Shown here piece by piece: positions 21,190 to 31,995 of a stretch of 64,000 nucleotides of DNA (positions are counted from its first letter, which is position 1; each line of letters opens with the position of its first letter). The DNA lies in contig NC_056732.1 in assembly GCF_019279795.1 (NCBI RefSeq), positions 1,080,084,016 through 1,080,148,015 of the forward strand, in the 5' to 3' direction. The stretch is from Protopterus annectens (Eukaryota; Chordata; Ceratodontiformes; Protopteridae). A program made the translations under genes and the position numbers. The notes beneath the pieces were generated by a model. The model saw only the letters and a program-made list of their open reading frames with translations. It was not told the DNA's origin and did no database searches.

Positions 21190-21411
21190 CCAGAGCTCAG
21201 TAGCTAAAAAATCCAGAGTAAGCAGCAGTCTTTTCAGAGATTCTTCTCTTACTGTGGCATAAAAAAATTGAAGGGGTCCCATCTGTGAGTCTGATAGGTC
21301 CATCACACCCCCAGACAGGCAGGTAGATGAGCTCTGAGCTTTGGTAGACTGCCAGAGTAAGGATAGCAGGGCATTACTACACATATGCCAGTAAGGCAGC
21401 ATTTGTTCAGC
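21190..21411 (-). repeat. DIRS-D right inverted terminal repeat
   Basis: In reverse complement this reads TGCCTTACTGGCATATGTGTAG and GGCAGTCTACCAAAGCTCAGAG, matching 10140-10330. It marks the 5' end of DIRS-D. The outer edge is uncertain by about 10 bp. Confidence 0.75.
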
Positions 21412-21600
21412 ACTCTGGATAGGAATTCTTATTTGGTTGCTGCACAGGGAGCAAACAAGTTCACTTTTGGTGCACTCATCTGTTCATGAAGAGATAATAC
21501 CCCTGTGGGGCATCCAGTTGTGTAGGCCTGGTGATACCCCACAACTACTCTGCTTTGTAGTACACTCCTGAGCTGTTATTGTTCCAAAGCCTGCACAGCT
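21412..21600 (-). mobile_element. DIRS-L, right part of the old split copy
   Basis: Minus-strand text PKVNLFAPCAATK, stop, EFLSR matches the RNase H-YR linker PDVDLFASHMNHHLEKFC of DIRS-G. It joins across DIRS-D to FWAVNTFSL at 10087, giving the correct block order. This is the evidence that D inserted into an older DIRS. Confidence 0.5.
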
Positions 21601-22730
21601 AGCTTGAAGTGGTCAAGACAGTTTCCCCCTATTTATGTGGTGGTTATGACATGGATGGTAACAGGTCTCCAGACTGTCCTGAAGGTTTTGACATGTCTTT
21701 GGGTTACTCCTCTGACATTTACTTCTAGGAGTAAAAAGCTAATGTTAAGGATTTGTAGCTGACCAAGCTTGCAGATGATCGCAAACTTGGTGCCATCGTA
21801 AAGTCCCAGAGACCACCAGGGTCCTGCAAGAGGGCTTGTCCAAAACAAATAATTGGGGCCAAAACCATTTACTAAAAAAAAGCCAATAAATATAAAATTG
21901 TATCCTTTAAGAAGCATGGCTCCTCTTACAGCTATCACACTGACAACACTCCCTGAAAATTCATCTGGTATCTATGAACCTACACTGATCAACTGTCCTT
22001 AGTTCACCATATAGCCACTATTGCAAAGTCATCCTTTTTCATCGCACTGCTTGCGCCTAAAGGTATGGCATCCAGATCCAGGAACATAATTGTTCCACTG
22101 TACAAACTACTCGTTACACCAATCATCGAGCATAATGCCTCTTCTGGTATGTCTCTACCTAAACACTTGGTCACAGCTGAACAACCACAACACTTTCTCT
22201 CAAAAAAATCATCAAGGTCCAAATCATAAAGCTATTCAGATGGTCTCAAAGTCTTCTCTCTCCTCTGTATCACACAGGCTTACTGAAGGGCAACATTTGC
22301 CTCGTGTACAGAACCTCAACAGACACTATCCTGTCAAACCTAATGCACCCAATATCATCATAAGATTTAGGTCCATTTAACAATTTTTTTTTTTTGCAAA
22401 ATTAGTATAACATGCTGGAGGGATAGGTATGTACCACAGAGAATACCACTCCTATGGAACGGTCTTCCACTCCACATAAAACAGAGGACTTCTCTTACTC
22501 TACTTAAATGTATGAATAGGTTGGTAACCACAAATTCACTCCTGGTTTAGCACCACTAGCCCTCATGGACTTTGGGAATTATACAATGACCAACATATAC
22601 TTGTTCAGCCCATGTTTAGATAATCGTATTGCAAAATATAAGGGCTAATATAACTGCCATGGGAATGCAATGCTAGGCTTCTTAAGATCCTCACAGATCA
22701 ATAACCTATCTTAAATACCTACGAACCCAT
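21600..22730 (+). mobile_element. L2/CR1-like LINE remnant (L2-3)
   Basis: Decayed ORF2 text runs across frames: LTFTSRSK-like palm remnant near 21700, then IIVPLYKLLVTPIIEHNASS near 22090, then SHRLTEGQHLPRVQ-like and TPGLAPLALMDFG near 22540. The 3' tail GCAATGCTAGGCTTCTTAAG ... CCTACGAACCC (22660-22730) matches other L2 3' ends here. No frame is intact. Confidence 0.72.
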
Positions 22731-23035
22731 CTTTATTTTTGTGTGAAGGGTCTCTGCGACTCCAGGTGCCCTGTACTTTGAGGTTCAAGGTATGTGCACC
22801 CTCATGTCATGTTTATGGTCAAACTCTGGAACAGTTAGTTTGGAGGGGCATGCCCTCATACACACTATATCTAGATCTGTCTTGCAAAAGGAAGCACTGG
22901 GATGGTATCCTAGAAGTAGAGAGTGTTGCTTCACAGGTATTGTTTAGGTACGAAGATAGTTTCCACATGTGCATGCAATGAGGCCTGGAATGCTCTGAAA
23001 CTCACTAGCTTTTACCACTTGTTTCCCCAGTCTTG
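22731..23035. other. Unassigned spacer
   Basis: About 300 bases between an L2 tail and the Gypsy-2 3' LTR. Frame 22739-22981 shows no known domain. No repeat match to the rest of the window was noticed. Confidence 0.5.
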
Positions 23036-23305
23036 CTCATCTTTCTCTCTCTCTCTCTCACATAGATGACAAGCAGGTGGGGTATTTTGTTTAGATGCTT
23101 TAATACACAGAAACACATCAGGATGGATAGCAGCATCATAAAATACAAATGAACTGGTTAACAGACAGACCTTACATGCAAACATGCTTACATCTCAATG
23201 GCTTACTACAAAATGGAAGTCTAGAGTACACGTGCTCAGTATTTATACACTTGTGCAAGCCCCTGGATAGCTACTTAAAGATATATACACACATATTGAT
23301 GTATA
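23036..23305 (-). repeat. Gypsy-2 3' LTR
   Basis: This is a direct repeat of ~32570-32831 over about 250 bp (shared TTTAGATGCTTTAATACA, CATCTCAATGGCTTAC, CTCAGTATTTATACACTTG). In sense orientation it has ATATCTTTAAG, a TATAAATAC box and ATTAAAGC near its end. The outer edge falls in a (CT)n run and is uncertain. Confidence 0.8.
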
Positions 23306-23815
23306 TCCTCCCACTTAAGATTGCCCTTCGTAAAAATATCAGAGTTAGACATGCATTACTATATACATTAGAAATAAAACAATGTTCATGTCCTAGTTGT
23401 TTCATATCTATATCTTGTATCTTAATCTGGACCAAATTTAGCAACAAGGGCAGTCTAGAGACCTTCTTTCTCACAGGCTATGCAATGTGGTACAGGCTCG
23501 GATACCGGTCTCAAATGCTTCTGATTCCGCCTAAAAAGCACTCCTTGTGACTTCACAATGTATGATCTCGGCTCTGGGCAACTATTCTTCACACCAATCA
23601 TAACCTCTGGACGTTTGCATCCTTACCACCTCTCCTTCTCATAATGGCTTTAGTGGTTTGCTGGTCTTATCGTAGTAGGACTTCTGGGTTAGGCGTTTCT
23701 TCAACAGATTGGTTTTCATTCACTGACCTGTTGTTCTTGATACATGGAACCAACAAGTGACTACTGATCAGTAATGTGGTTCTGGTTAGTCTCGACAAGT
23801 CTCTGAGCAGGTGAA
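23306..23815 (-). pseudogene. Gypsy-2 integrase C-terminal tail
   Basis: In sense orientation the start TTCACCTGCTCAGAGACTTG aligns with Gypsy-1 at about 16151 onward. It continues the integrase cut by DIRS-E at 29257. The rest is stop-rich. A polypurine-like AGTGGGAGGA precedes the LTR. Confidence 0.7.
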
Positions 23816-23850
23816 AGTACAGTTGTGTACACTTACCATAAATGTAGATG

Positions 23851-23992
23851 TTGCAGTCATTACATTTGGGTTATCTGCCTGCAGGTAGCCCTCAGCCGGC
23901 CTGAATATCCCTGCGTCAGATGCAGTCTCCTCTTCCATGACGTCAGGGGTATAAAACATGCAACAGACGCCATTACATCAGTTTTTCTTGCC
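23851..23992 (+). repeat. DIRS-E left inverted terminal repeat
   Basis: Inverted relative to 29081-29241. It contains TGACGTCA (23938-23945) and TATAAA (23950-23955) separated by only 4 bp; eight bases of the usual 12-bp spacer are missing. Confidence 0.88.
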
Positions 23993-24159
23993 CCAGATGT
24001 CATGTGCCCCCATAATGGGAAGCAATTATATGTTAGGTTACACCTCCAACAAAAAGCAAATACACCAGAAAGCTGAAATACACTAAAGAAGAAAAGCATA
24101 GCCAAGGGAAGTCAGGGGGCTGGAGGGAAAGTCAGGGGGGTTAGAGGGAGGGTACCAGG

Positions 24160-24262
24160 ACAGCAACAGTGAATACACGAACATCTACATTTATGGTAAG
24201 TGTACACAACTGTACTATGTTCTTCGTGTTTCACTGTTGCAGTCATTGCATTTGGGTTGATT
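24160..24262. repeat. DIRS-E internal complementary region
   Basis: The first arm is complementary to the left end (23816 on), the second to the right end (up to 29256). The joint is CTGTACT|ATGTTC at 24216/24217, identical to DIRS-C and G at the junction. Confidence 0.9.
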
Positions 24263-24309
24263 CCCAAAGCTAAGGAAGGGAGGAGAAAGTCAGAGAGCAT
24301 TAGGACCAG

Positions 24310-25482
24310 CTATTAAACCTTGCAAGACTGCAGTGGCACAGCCAGCTTTGGATTTAGAAAAAATAGGCATGTGGTAATGTTTGGTGAAGGTATGTACAGA
24401 GCTCCAGGTAGCAGCTTCTAGGATGCCCTTGGTAGGGACACTGCTGAGAAAGGCTGTAGAGGTAGATGCAGCCCTGGTGGAATGTGATCTTATCCCCTGT
24501 GGGGTAGGTTTTCCATGGTGCTTATAGCAGAAATTAATGCAATCGGCTATCCACTTAGAAATGGTTTGCTTTGAAATGGTCTCCCCCTCTGCCCCTGCAG
24601 CAAAGCCAACTAGCAGCTGTTCAGATTTTGAGAGGCTTAGTCCTGTCCAAATAAAATCTAAGTTGCCTGTGCACGTCCAAAGAGTGCAGTATTCGTTCTC
24701 CTTTGCTGTGGATTAGGGAAAAAAATAGGCAAATGAATGGACTGATTAAGGGCCACACTAGACACCACCTTGGGCATAAAGGAAGGATTGGTTCTGAGAG
24801 ATACCCTGTGTGCATGGAAGATGATTAAGGGCTCCACTGTGATGAGGGCCTGTAATTCAGACACTCTTCTTGTTGAAGTGATGGCTAGAAGGAAGGCTGT
24901 TTTCCAAAAAAGGAATTTCAACTCTGCAGTTGCAGCTGGCTCAAAGGAGGTAGAGTGAGCTTTTCCAATACAAAGTTAATGTCCCAGGCTGCAGTAGGGG
25001 CTATCCTGGGTGGTCTTAAAGTTTTGGCCCCTCTGAGGAATTGCTTTAGCAGGGGGTGAGAGAAGAGGGGTGGTTCAGTATTATAATGTGCTGAAATGGC
25101 AGAGGCATGAATTTTAATTGACGAGAAGGAAAGGCCCTTGTGGAGCATCTCTATTAAGTACTGCAGAATATGCGGTAAGCTGGGCACTGTTATACCCCCC
25201 CCAGAGTCCAGGAACAGTATTTTTCCACTTTGCAGCATAGGATTTTCTAGTACTAGGCCTCCTTGCCTCCAGAAGGACATCTAGCACCTGCTTACTGAGG
25301 GATGTTATTGGAAAACTCAAAGAATTAGCCAGGCTGCAAGGTTCAGGGTTTGAAGGTGAGGGTGAAGAATCTGGCCCTCCTGCTGGGACAGCAGGGAAGG
25401 GGTCTGAGGCAGGTGCCATGGTTCCAGCAGTGGCATACTGCACAAGAGGGGGACCAGTGCTGGCGCGGCCAGTCTGGTGCAA
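24310..25482 (-). pseudogene. DIRS-E tyrosine recombinase, broken
   Basis: Core-binding block EARRPSTRKSYAAKWKNTV (near 25240), then RRVSELQALITVEP with Arg I (near 24850), then HSTR (24473-24484), Trp and KHY in the C-terminal part. They fall in at least four frames. The catalytic residues are all visible, but no frame holds the whole domain. Confidence 0.82.
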
Positions 25483-25697
25483 TCAGCATTGTCCTCGGTT
25501 TGTCCAGTTTTATCTTTTGCAGAACTTGAGAGGAGAGGCAGAGGTGGAAAGGCATAAACTGAGAGGATTTCCTAGGTGAATGACAGAGCATCCACTTTCC
25601 AAGCTCGACTGTGGGAAGTCCTTGTACAGATTTTGCCTAATTGGTAGTTCTGAGGGGAGGCAAACAGGTCTATCGCTGGATTACCCCATTTGTTTCT

Positions 25698-27231
25698 CTA
25701 AAGGTTGAATAGCTTTGGTTTCAGTTTCCACTCATGTGGGTCCATGGGATTTCTGCTTAGGTCGTCTGCCAGTGAATTTAGCTTGCCTGACAGGAATGGA
25801 GCTTGTAGGTGCACTTGGTAGCTCTCAAGGCTGTGTTCCACAGAGCCATGGCTAGTCTGCAGAGCGGGTACAAGTGGGTTCCCCCCTGCTTGTTTATGCA
25901 CAACAGTGGCGTTGTCAGTCTTTACCAATAACTGTCCTGGAAGAATGTGGTCCTTGAAGGCTGTCAGGGAATTCTGTACAGCTAACATTTCTTTTTGCTT
26001 GATATGCAGGTGCATCTGACTCTGGTTCCATTTGCCCTGAATGCACTGCCCTGCGAAGTGAGCCCCCCCATGCATAGTCTGATGAGTCTGTTAGGGTTTG
26101 GGCGGCAGGGGGTAGAGTGAATGGGAGCCCCTTGTTGTGGTATCAGGCTTCTGCCCAACAAATGAACTCTGTCTTTACACAAGGAATGATAGGAATCATT
26201 GACTCCAGGTCCTGAGAAAGTTGACACCATAGGCTTTTTAGATACCATTGTAGTTTCCTCATATGCAGTCTGGCATATGGAATTAGTAGAATGCAAGAGG
26301 CCATGAACCCCGGGGCTTGCAGGATTTTCCTTGCAGATAGCTGGGTCTTTGTGGCCAGTAGTTTGAAGAAGGCTGTCAAACTTGTTTCTCTGGTGTGGAG
26401 GTAAGCCATCTAGGAAGTTGTGTTCAAGCTTGTTCCAAGAATACAATTTGTTGGCAGGGTACTAGATGAAATTTCTTTTTGTTTACGGTGTACCCAAATG
26501 AGGTTAGAAGTTTCGTTACAAATGCCAGATGTTTTAGTAGCATGTCCTGGCTTTCTGCCTAAATTAGACAATCGTCCAGGTATGGGTATATCTGAATATT
26601 TCTTTGCCTGCAAAATGCAATGACTGGAGCTAGATACTTTGAATACCCTGGGCGCAGTAGATAAGCCAAAGGGAAGTGCAGAGAACCGATAGTGCATGGA
26701 GCCTGCTCTGCCGCGTAGGTATTTCCAGCAAGAATCCTTTATTGGAATGTGCAGGTAGGCTTCCTTTAAGTCTAAGGTTGCCAACCATGCATCTTTGACT
26801 AGCACAGGAAGCAGCTGTTGAAGTGTTAGCATTTTGAATTTTGGGATTACCAAAAATGTGTTTAGAATTGAGAGGTCCAGGATAGGATGCCAGGAGCGGT
26901 CATTTCTGGGTACCAGGAAAAGTTTTCAGTAAAAACCTTGTCTCCTTTCTTCTGCAGGGACAGGCTGAATAGCCCTGATACTTAGGAGAGAGAACCTGCT
27001 GTTGAGTTCTGCTCACTTGGAGGTAGGTCTGACCAACCGTTTAGGGTTGGTAGGGTGTGGAAGTGGAACCTGCATCCTTAGAAAACTACATTTACAACCC
27101 ATTAAAACCCATTTGTCCTGGGTAATGAGTACCCAGTTTTTTGCATGCAGAGTGATCTTTCCCCCGAAGGGAGCAGGCAGTTGAGCAAGGCTTGGAAGGT
27201 TTAAGGTTAAGTCATTGTGACATTTTTCCAT
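25698..27231 (-). pseudogene. pol: DIRS-E RT-RNase H, broken
   Basis: RT blocks in 26410-26853 are ATLDLKEAYLHIPI and SALPFGLSTAPRVF, after which the frame shifts. YPYLDDCLI keeps the catalytic YLDD (26571-26582), but the next codon pair is a stop where other copies have Gln. RNase H text (25698-26075) has KEMLAVQN and VKTDNATV, then shifts frame. The upstream part (27013-27231) has LGGKITLHAKNWVLITQD. Confidence 0.85.
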
Positions 27232-28943
27232 AGGGGGGTGTTTTACTACTTCCAGCTTTGGAAGTGGGAGCCCCCCACTGCTTAGGCTTGTGAGTACCTT
27301 GAGACTGTAGCCTTGGTGGTTTGCTGTTCCTGCGTTTGGACTGAGAAGGCCTTGAAGAGACAGGAAAGGACCAATTCTTAGAAGGCCAATGCCTACTAAA
27401 TCTGGGAGGCTGTAATTGCAGGAAATCTTTAACGGTTTGCATAGATTTAGCTTTTTCCTCCATCTTTTTTAAGGACTTCTTCTGCTTTGTTGCCCAACAG
27501 GTGGTCTTGGTTTAAGGGAGCATCCAGTAATTTAGCTTTAACATGATATGGTAAATTTTGCTCCTTAAGCCAAGCATGCCTTCTAAGTACAGACCCAGTA
27601 ACAGCAGCCCTACAAGATGCTTCTAAAGAGTCAAAACCACATTGCAGAGTAGGTTTACCAACTTGCTCAGCAGAATGCATTAAATCCTGTAATTCTTTAT
27701 TTTCAGCACAGTCAGGAACCAGCATCATTTTCTGTTTAATTAGTCCCATAATATGCTGCTGATACTTTAACATATGAAACTGGCAGTTTAAGGCCCTAAT
27801 GGCCAAAGTAGCAGAAGTGTATACCTTCTTACCCAATCTGTCCAAGGTCCTGGAATCTCTATCAGAGGGGGGTAGTCTCTGGTTCTGAAGTAGGATTCTT
27901 GAAGAGGAACTTATGAGAGTCAGGTACTCTAATACCCATCAGGCTTCCTGGGAGCTGGAGATAAAGTGTCTGGGGCCAGGCTAGATTCCAAGAAGGCATC
28001 ATCTACAAAGTCCAAGACAGGAGGGATAGCTAAAGGCCTGTGCTGAGGGAGGAGTAAGAATTCCCTAAGCCTCTTTTTGGAATCAGAGTAATCCTGGCTT
28101 TCCCAGCGGAAATGCTCCCCAAGAGTGTGCAAGGTTTCACCAAAAGAAAAACCCTCTGGAGGGGAAGCAGAGGGAATGGAATCCTCTGCATCAGAATCCT
28201 CATAGGTAGATAAGGGCAAATCCTGGTAATCGGAAGAAACAAATGTCAGAATCTTGATCAGAAGGAAAATCTGTTCTAGGTCTCAGAGGGTGAAGGCTGG
28301 CTTCCCCTAATTAAAGTAATAAGATCTTCAGCCATTCTTATTTGTTTTTTAGGCATATGGGCCAGACCCATGCAGTTTGGACATCAGTTTTCTAAGTGTG
28401 GGTCGAGTTTTAGGCCTTGAAGAAGATGGATCTGTTTGAAATGCAAGTCAGTAGGCCTGAATACACCCTCAGAAGCTGGTGTCTGCAAAGTGGATCTGGA
28501 CCCATCCAAGGTAGAGACATCAGCAGGTTCCATGGACGAAGAAGCATCTCGTGGCATACCGGACTCCGAATGGGTCTCAGTAGAAGCCTGCAAATCTGAA
28601 GTAGCGGGTATCGGGGGCTGCGAAAGCGCCTCACTGAGTACCGGCGAACTGGCGACTAGCTCAACAGAAGCGTTAAGCATAGTCAGCAGCTTTGGACCTA
28701 TGCGGTCTAGGTTTTTTCGGAATGTCAGTAGTCGGATGGCTTACCGAAGCCATTTCTGGATAGTTAAACAGAGTACCAAAATAATTTGCTGCAAAAATAA
28801 ACAGACAATGAATAATTCGAGGGTTGAATAAGGCACAAAACCGACAGGGAGGGAAGTCGTGGTCTGGGCCTAAGCAAGGAAAGCAGTACGAATGAAAATA
28901 TTTGCTTTCCACAGGTAATACAATTGTTAACTCTTACTGACAA
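27212..28943 (-). pseudogene. gag: DIRS-E gag, start codon lost
   Basis: At the position of the gag start in other copies the sense codon is TTG instead of ATG (28941-28943). A small deletion follows within the zinc module: GKQI runs straight to YFHSYCFPC. The remaining blocks (acidic EDSDAEDSIPSASPPEGFSFG near 28190, RRHAWLKEQNLPYHVKAKLLD near 27560) are in place across several frames. The protein could not be made as it stands. Confidence 0.82.
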
Positions 28944-29080
28944 CGGTTTAGAGCAAGAGAAAGGATCCCCAATGGGGTACTTGAATTTTTTTGAAGAATT
29001 CGGTTCTGAAACTCTAAAACGAAAATTTCAGTTGTCAGCCGACCGGCACTTGCAAACTGCTTCTGCTTCGGGCACTGCAT

Positions 29081-29241
29081 GGCAAGAAAGACTGATGTAA
29101 GGCGTCGGCTACACATTTTATACCCCTGACTACCTGACGTCATGGAAGAGGAGACAGCATCCGACGCAGGGATCCAAGACTTTATTCAGGCTGGCTGAGT
29201 GCTACCTGCAGGCAGATAACCCAAATGTAATGACTGCAACA
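29081..29241 (-). repeat. DIRS-E right inverted terminal repeat
   Basis: This is the 5' end of DIRS-E. It has TATAAA (29117-29122 in complement) and TGACGTCA (29135-29142) 12 bp apart. Inverted copy at 23851-23992. Confidence 0.88.
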
Positions 29242-29256
29242 GTGAAACATGAACAT

Positions 29257-31460
29257 CCAAGATGTTCATCACAAGGAAGATTCAAGAGATTCAGGAAAAC
29301 ATCACTATTATCTTGTCTGGACTTCACTAGTACTGCATTTTGAACTGCACGTTCTGCCAAACCATTTGACTGTGGGCACTCGGGGCTACTCATGACATGA
29401 ATAAAGTCCCATTCTTTAGCAAATCTTTTGAACTGTTGACTTGTAAACTGCGTACCATTGTCAGAAATAACTTTGTGCAGACTTGTACACTGCAGTCTGG
29501 GAATCTGGTTTAGCTGAACTGTTGATGCGGTTTTGTACCATTACATACTGAACATGATGAAAGTGCTCTTTCAATGTCTTGTGATATGGAAGGCCAAAAT
29601 ACTAGACCCCTAGCCCTTCTTTGGTAGATTCAGTTCCTGGGTGACCATGATGCAAGACAATAATGTACACCTGTTGCAAAGACTTTGGGACAATCACTTT
29701 CGGACTTTTCATAATGATACCTTTTATCAGCCAAAATCTCATTTAGGGTTACCACCTATCCCACTTTGTGAGGGACAGTCCCTCTTTGGGCAGCTGTCTC
29801 CTGCAAAAAAATTGTAAAAATGGCAAAATGTCCCGAGATTTTAGGACAAAATTATTTCCTATACTTTATGTAATAGTTACATAAAACAGTTATTCTGTAT
29901 CTGAAACACCTAAATGTTGTAACCAACAGAATAAGCAGCTAAAATGCTAAAAGAATAAGCTTTTATTTAGGCAAAAAAGTGAAGTTCTCTCCTTTGTACT
30001 GGCCGTGGGTATGTTTCAGCCTGCAAAATCTGACGTTTGTACCAAAAATGTCCCACTTTGAGCATTTGAAAAGGTGGCAACCCTAATCTCATCTCTGTAT
30101 GAAAAATATAGTTGCACTTCTTGAGGTAAACTAGACTGGTTTGACAGCCAAATTAAGTTAAAATGGTTGAACCTCTGTAAAACTGGATCTGTAGCTGTGT
30201 GATCTCTCAACTCAAGACGTGGAAGAAAAATTTCTCACTTCCATGACTTGAAAATCAAAGTTCTCATTCTCATGCTGTTCTATGCCGTTTCCGGGCAACC
30301 TGGATAATGTATCAACAAGATAAAGAAGTTTGCCTTTCTTATAGACAAGACTGAAATTATACTTTTGCAATCTCATCATCATGCATTGGAGTCAAAGTTG
30401 GAGCTGAAAGCATAGGCTTTCTCAAGCTAGTGAATAGAGGTTGATGGTCTGTTTCAATCTTGTCAGATCTACCATAAACATAATCATGGAACTTTGCACA
30501 TGCAAACAATTGCCAAAAGCTCTCTGTCGATCTGGGCATACTGCACCTCAGTTTGAGTAAGAGTTCTCAATGCTTAGGCAACAGATTGAACCTCTTGTAG
30601 AATGACTGCACCTAGACCAAATTTCGAAGCACTTGACCAATTCTGAAGCATCACAGGAAAGAATAACGGGCTTGTGAACATAATTATCTGAGTGGTGGAT
30701 GTTTCAGGACTTCAAACGCTCTTTGGTGTTGATCTAACCAAGACCAGGATGTATCTTTACGTGTTAGCGCTCTGAGTGGTGTTGAAAGTTGGTCCAAGTC
30801 TGGAATGGACTTGGCTAGGTAGTTGCCCATGCCAAGAAAATGTTGCAGGGCTTGAACATTGTCTGGAGCTGGCATCTCGAGAATGGCTGTTGCTTTGAAA
30901 GGTCTGGTCATAGGCCTGTAACAAAAGCAACTTCTGGTAGCTTGAATTTGCATTTGGGTGGATTGAGCTTCAGATTCACCTGATGTGCCCTTTCTAGAAC
31001 TTTTCTGAGGTTTCTGTCATGCTCTGCTACACCATAACCTCCTACTAGTATGTTGTCTATTATAATAGCACAAGGATACCCAAAAAAATTTACTCCACTG
31101 CATGCTGAAAGACTTCACTTGCAGAATTTATCCCAAAGGCAGTCTCAAAAATATGTACCTGCTAAAAGGAGTACTGAACGTAGTGAGCAATGATGATTTC
31201 TTGTCCAGCTGAATTTGCCAAAATGAACTCTCTGCATCTAAGACAGAAAAAACAGTGGCACTTGGCATTAAGACTGCGACTTCGACTGTGCGCATTGGAT
31301 GATGAGACTTTTTTAATGCTTTGCTGAAATCTCATGGGTTAATACATATTCTGATGTCATCTGAGCTTTTTTTATGAGCTACCACCATGGAAGATACCCA
31401 TTCAGTTGGAGTTTCAACTGGACAAATCACACCTTATCGCACCATTTCATCTAACTCACA
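29257..31460 (-). pseudogene. pol: Gypsy-2 RT-RNase H-integrase remnants
   Basis: In sense order: RT text VPSATVFSVLDA and STPFSRYIFLRLPFGINSAS near 31100-31280, with IIDNILVGG where a Y/F-x-D-D palm motif is expected; RT-RNase H linker PAPDNVQALQHFLGMGNYLA and SIPDLDQLSTPLRAL (30684-30953); RNase H text YVYGRSDKIETDHQPL (30357-30539); integrase SNGLAERAVQNAVLV (29202-29393). Each is in its own frame. The palm motif has Asn for the second Asp. A MITE interrupts 29744-30085. Confidence 0.82.
29744..30085. mobile_element. 342-bp MITE, hAT-like termini
   Basis: It starts TAGGGTTACCACCT and ends AGGTGGCAACCCTA, inverted repeats of 14 bp with one mismatch. The flanks are ATCTCATT on the left and ATCTCATC on the right, an 8-bp duplication with one difference, as for hAT elements. 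There is no coding frame. It sits inside Gypsy-2, and the Gypsy text continues on both sides. Second inner repeats (CCCACTTTGTGAGGGACA against TGTCCCACTTTGAGC) are also complementary in part. Confidence 0.75.
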
Positions 31461-31995
31461 GCATCACCTTTAATACCACACATAAGTCTATCCTTTATCA
31501 ACTCATCACTTAAATCACCAAATCTTCCCTTTTTAGCTTTACTTCTCAGGTCAGTTATATATGCTGCAAAATTTTCACCAAGCTTTTGATCCTTTGTGTA
31601 AAAACGTGCCTTTCCATAGTAACATTTGTCTGGGGGTTACACATTTCTCTAAATTTAATGTTTTAAGCACTTTGGGTCCTCCCTTGATTCAGTCTGTACA
31701 ACAATATGATGGTTTCCCCCTCTCCTGTACAGATAGCAGGTGCATACACAAATGAACGTCCCATTTCTATAGCTTCTGACCCAGCTAAATTAAGTAGAAT
31801 AAATGCCTTTGTGCGGTCATCTTTATCAGAAAATGCAGCCTGAATGAAAATGTTGTACTCTTGCTCAAAACACTCTCCAGTTCTCAATAATATTACTGTC
31901 AACACACAAGTGCACTGGGTTTTTGAAACTTGTCTGCCATGCCCACAAAGAATACATATACACACTGAAAATATGGCTCTTATAATTATGTACAA
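31461..31995 (-). pseudogene. gag: Gypsy-2 gag remnant
   Basis: Sense text FEQEYNIFIQAAFSDKDDRT and KAFILLNLAGSEAIEMGRSF aligns with Gypsy-1 gag from about 14090. Further on, LRSKAKKGRFGDLSDELI-like text (31480-31560) matches the Mag-clade capsid. Gag then runs directly into RT-proximal text near 31460, so the gag end and protease are deleted. Confidence 0.8.

Larger units (their letters stand above)
10088..21411 (-). mobile_element. DIRS-D, second DIRS lineage, split by Gypsy-1 and Penelope-1
   Basis: It begins AGTAC at 10088 after AAAAA and ends near 21411. Removing Gypsy-1 (12718-17083) and Penelope-1 (18919-20644) leaves about 5.2 kb, the length of a DIRS element. It has its own inverted terminal repeats (about 10140-10330 and 21190-21410), unrelated in sequence to those of the main family, and an ICR-like junction (GTACT|ATATAAAAC near 10521). 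YR, RNase H, RT and gag remnants follow in the expected order on the minus strand. All are heavily decayed, so this is older than C, E, F or G. Confidence 0.8.
23816..29256 (-). mobile_element. DIRS-E, near full-length DIRS inserted in Gypsy-2 integrase
   Basis: It starts AGTAC at 23816 and ends GAACAT at 29256 (5.44 kb). Inverted repeats are 23851-23992 and 29081-29241; the ICR junction is at 24216/24217. Flanks rejoin as GGTGAA^CCAAG, which aligns base for base in length with the uninterrupted Gypsy-1 integrase, so the insertion made no target duplication and no deletion. Gag lacks a start codon, and RT and YR carry stops and frameshifts. Confidence 0.93.
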
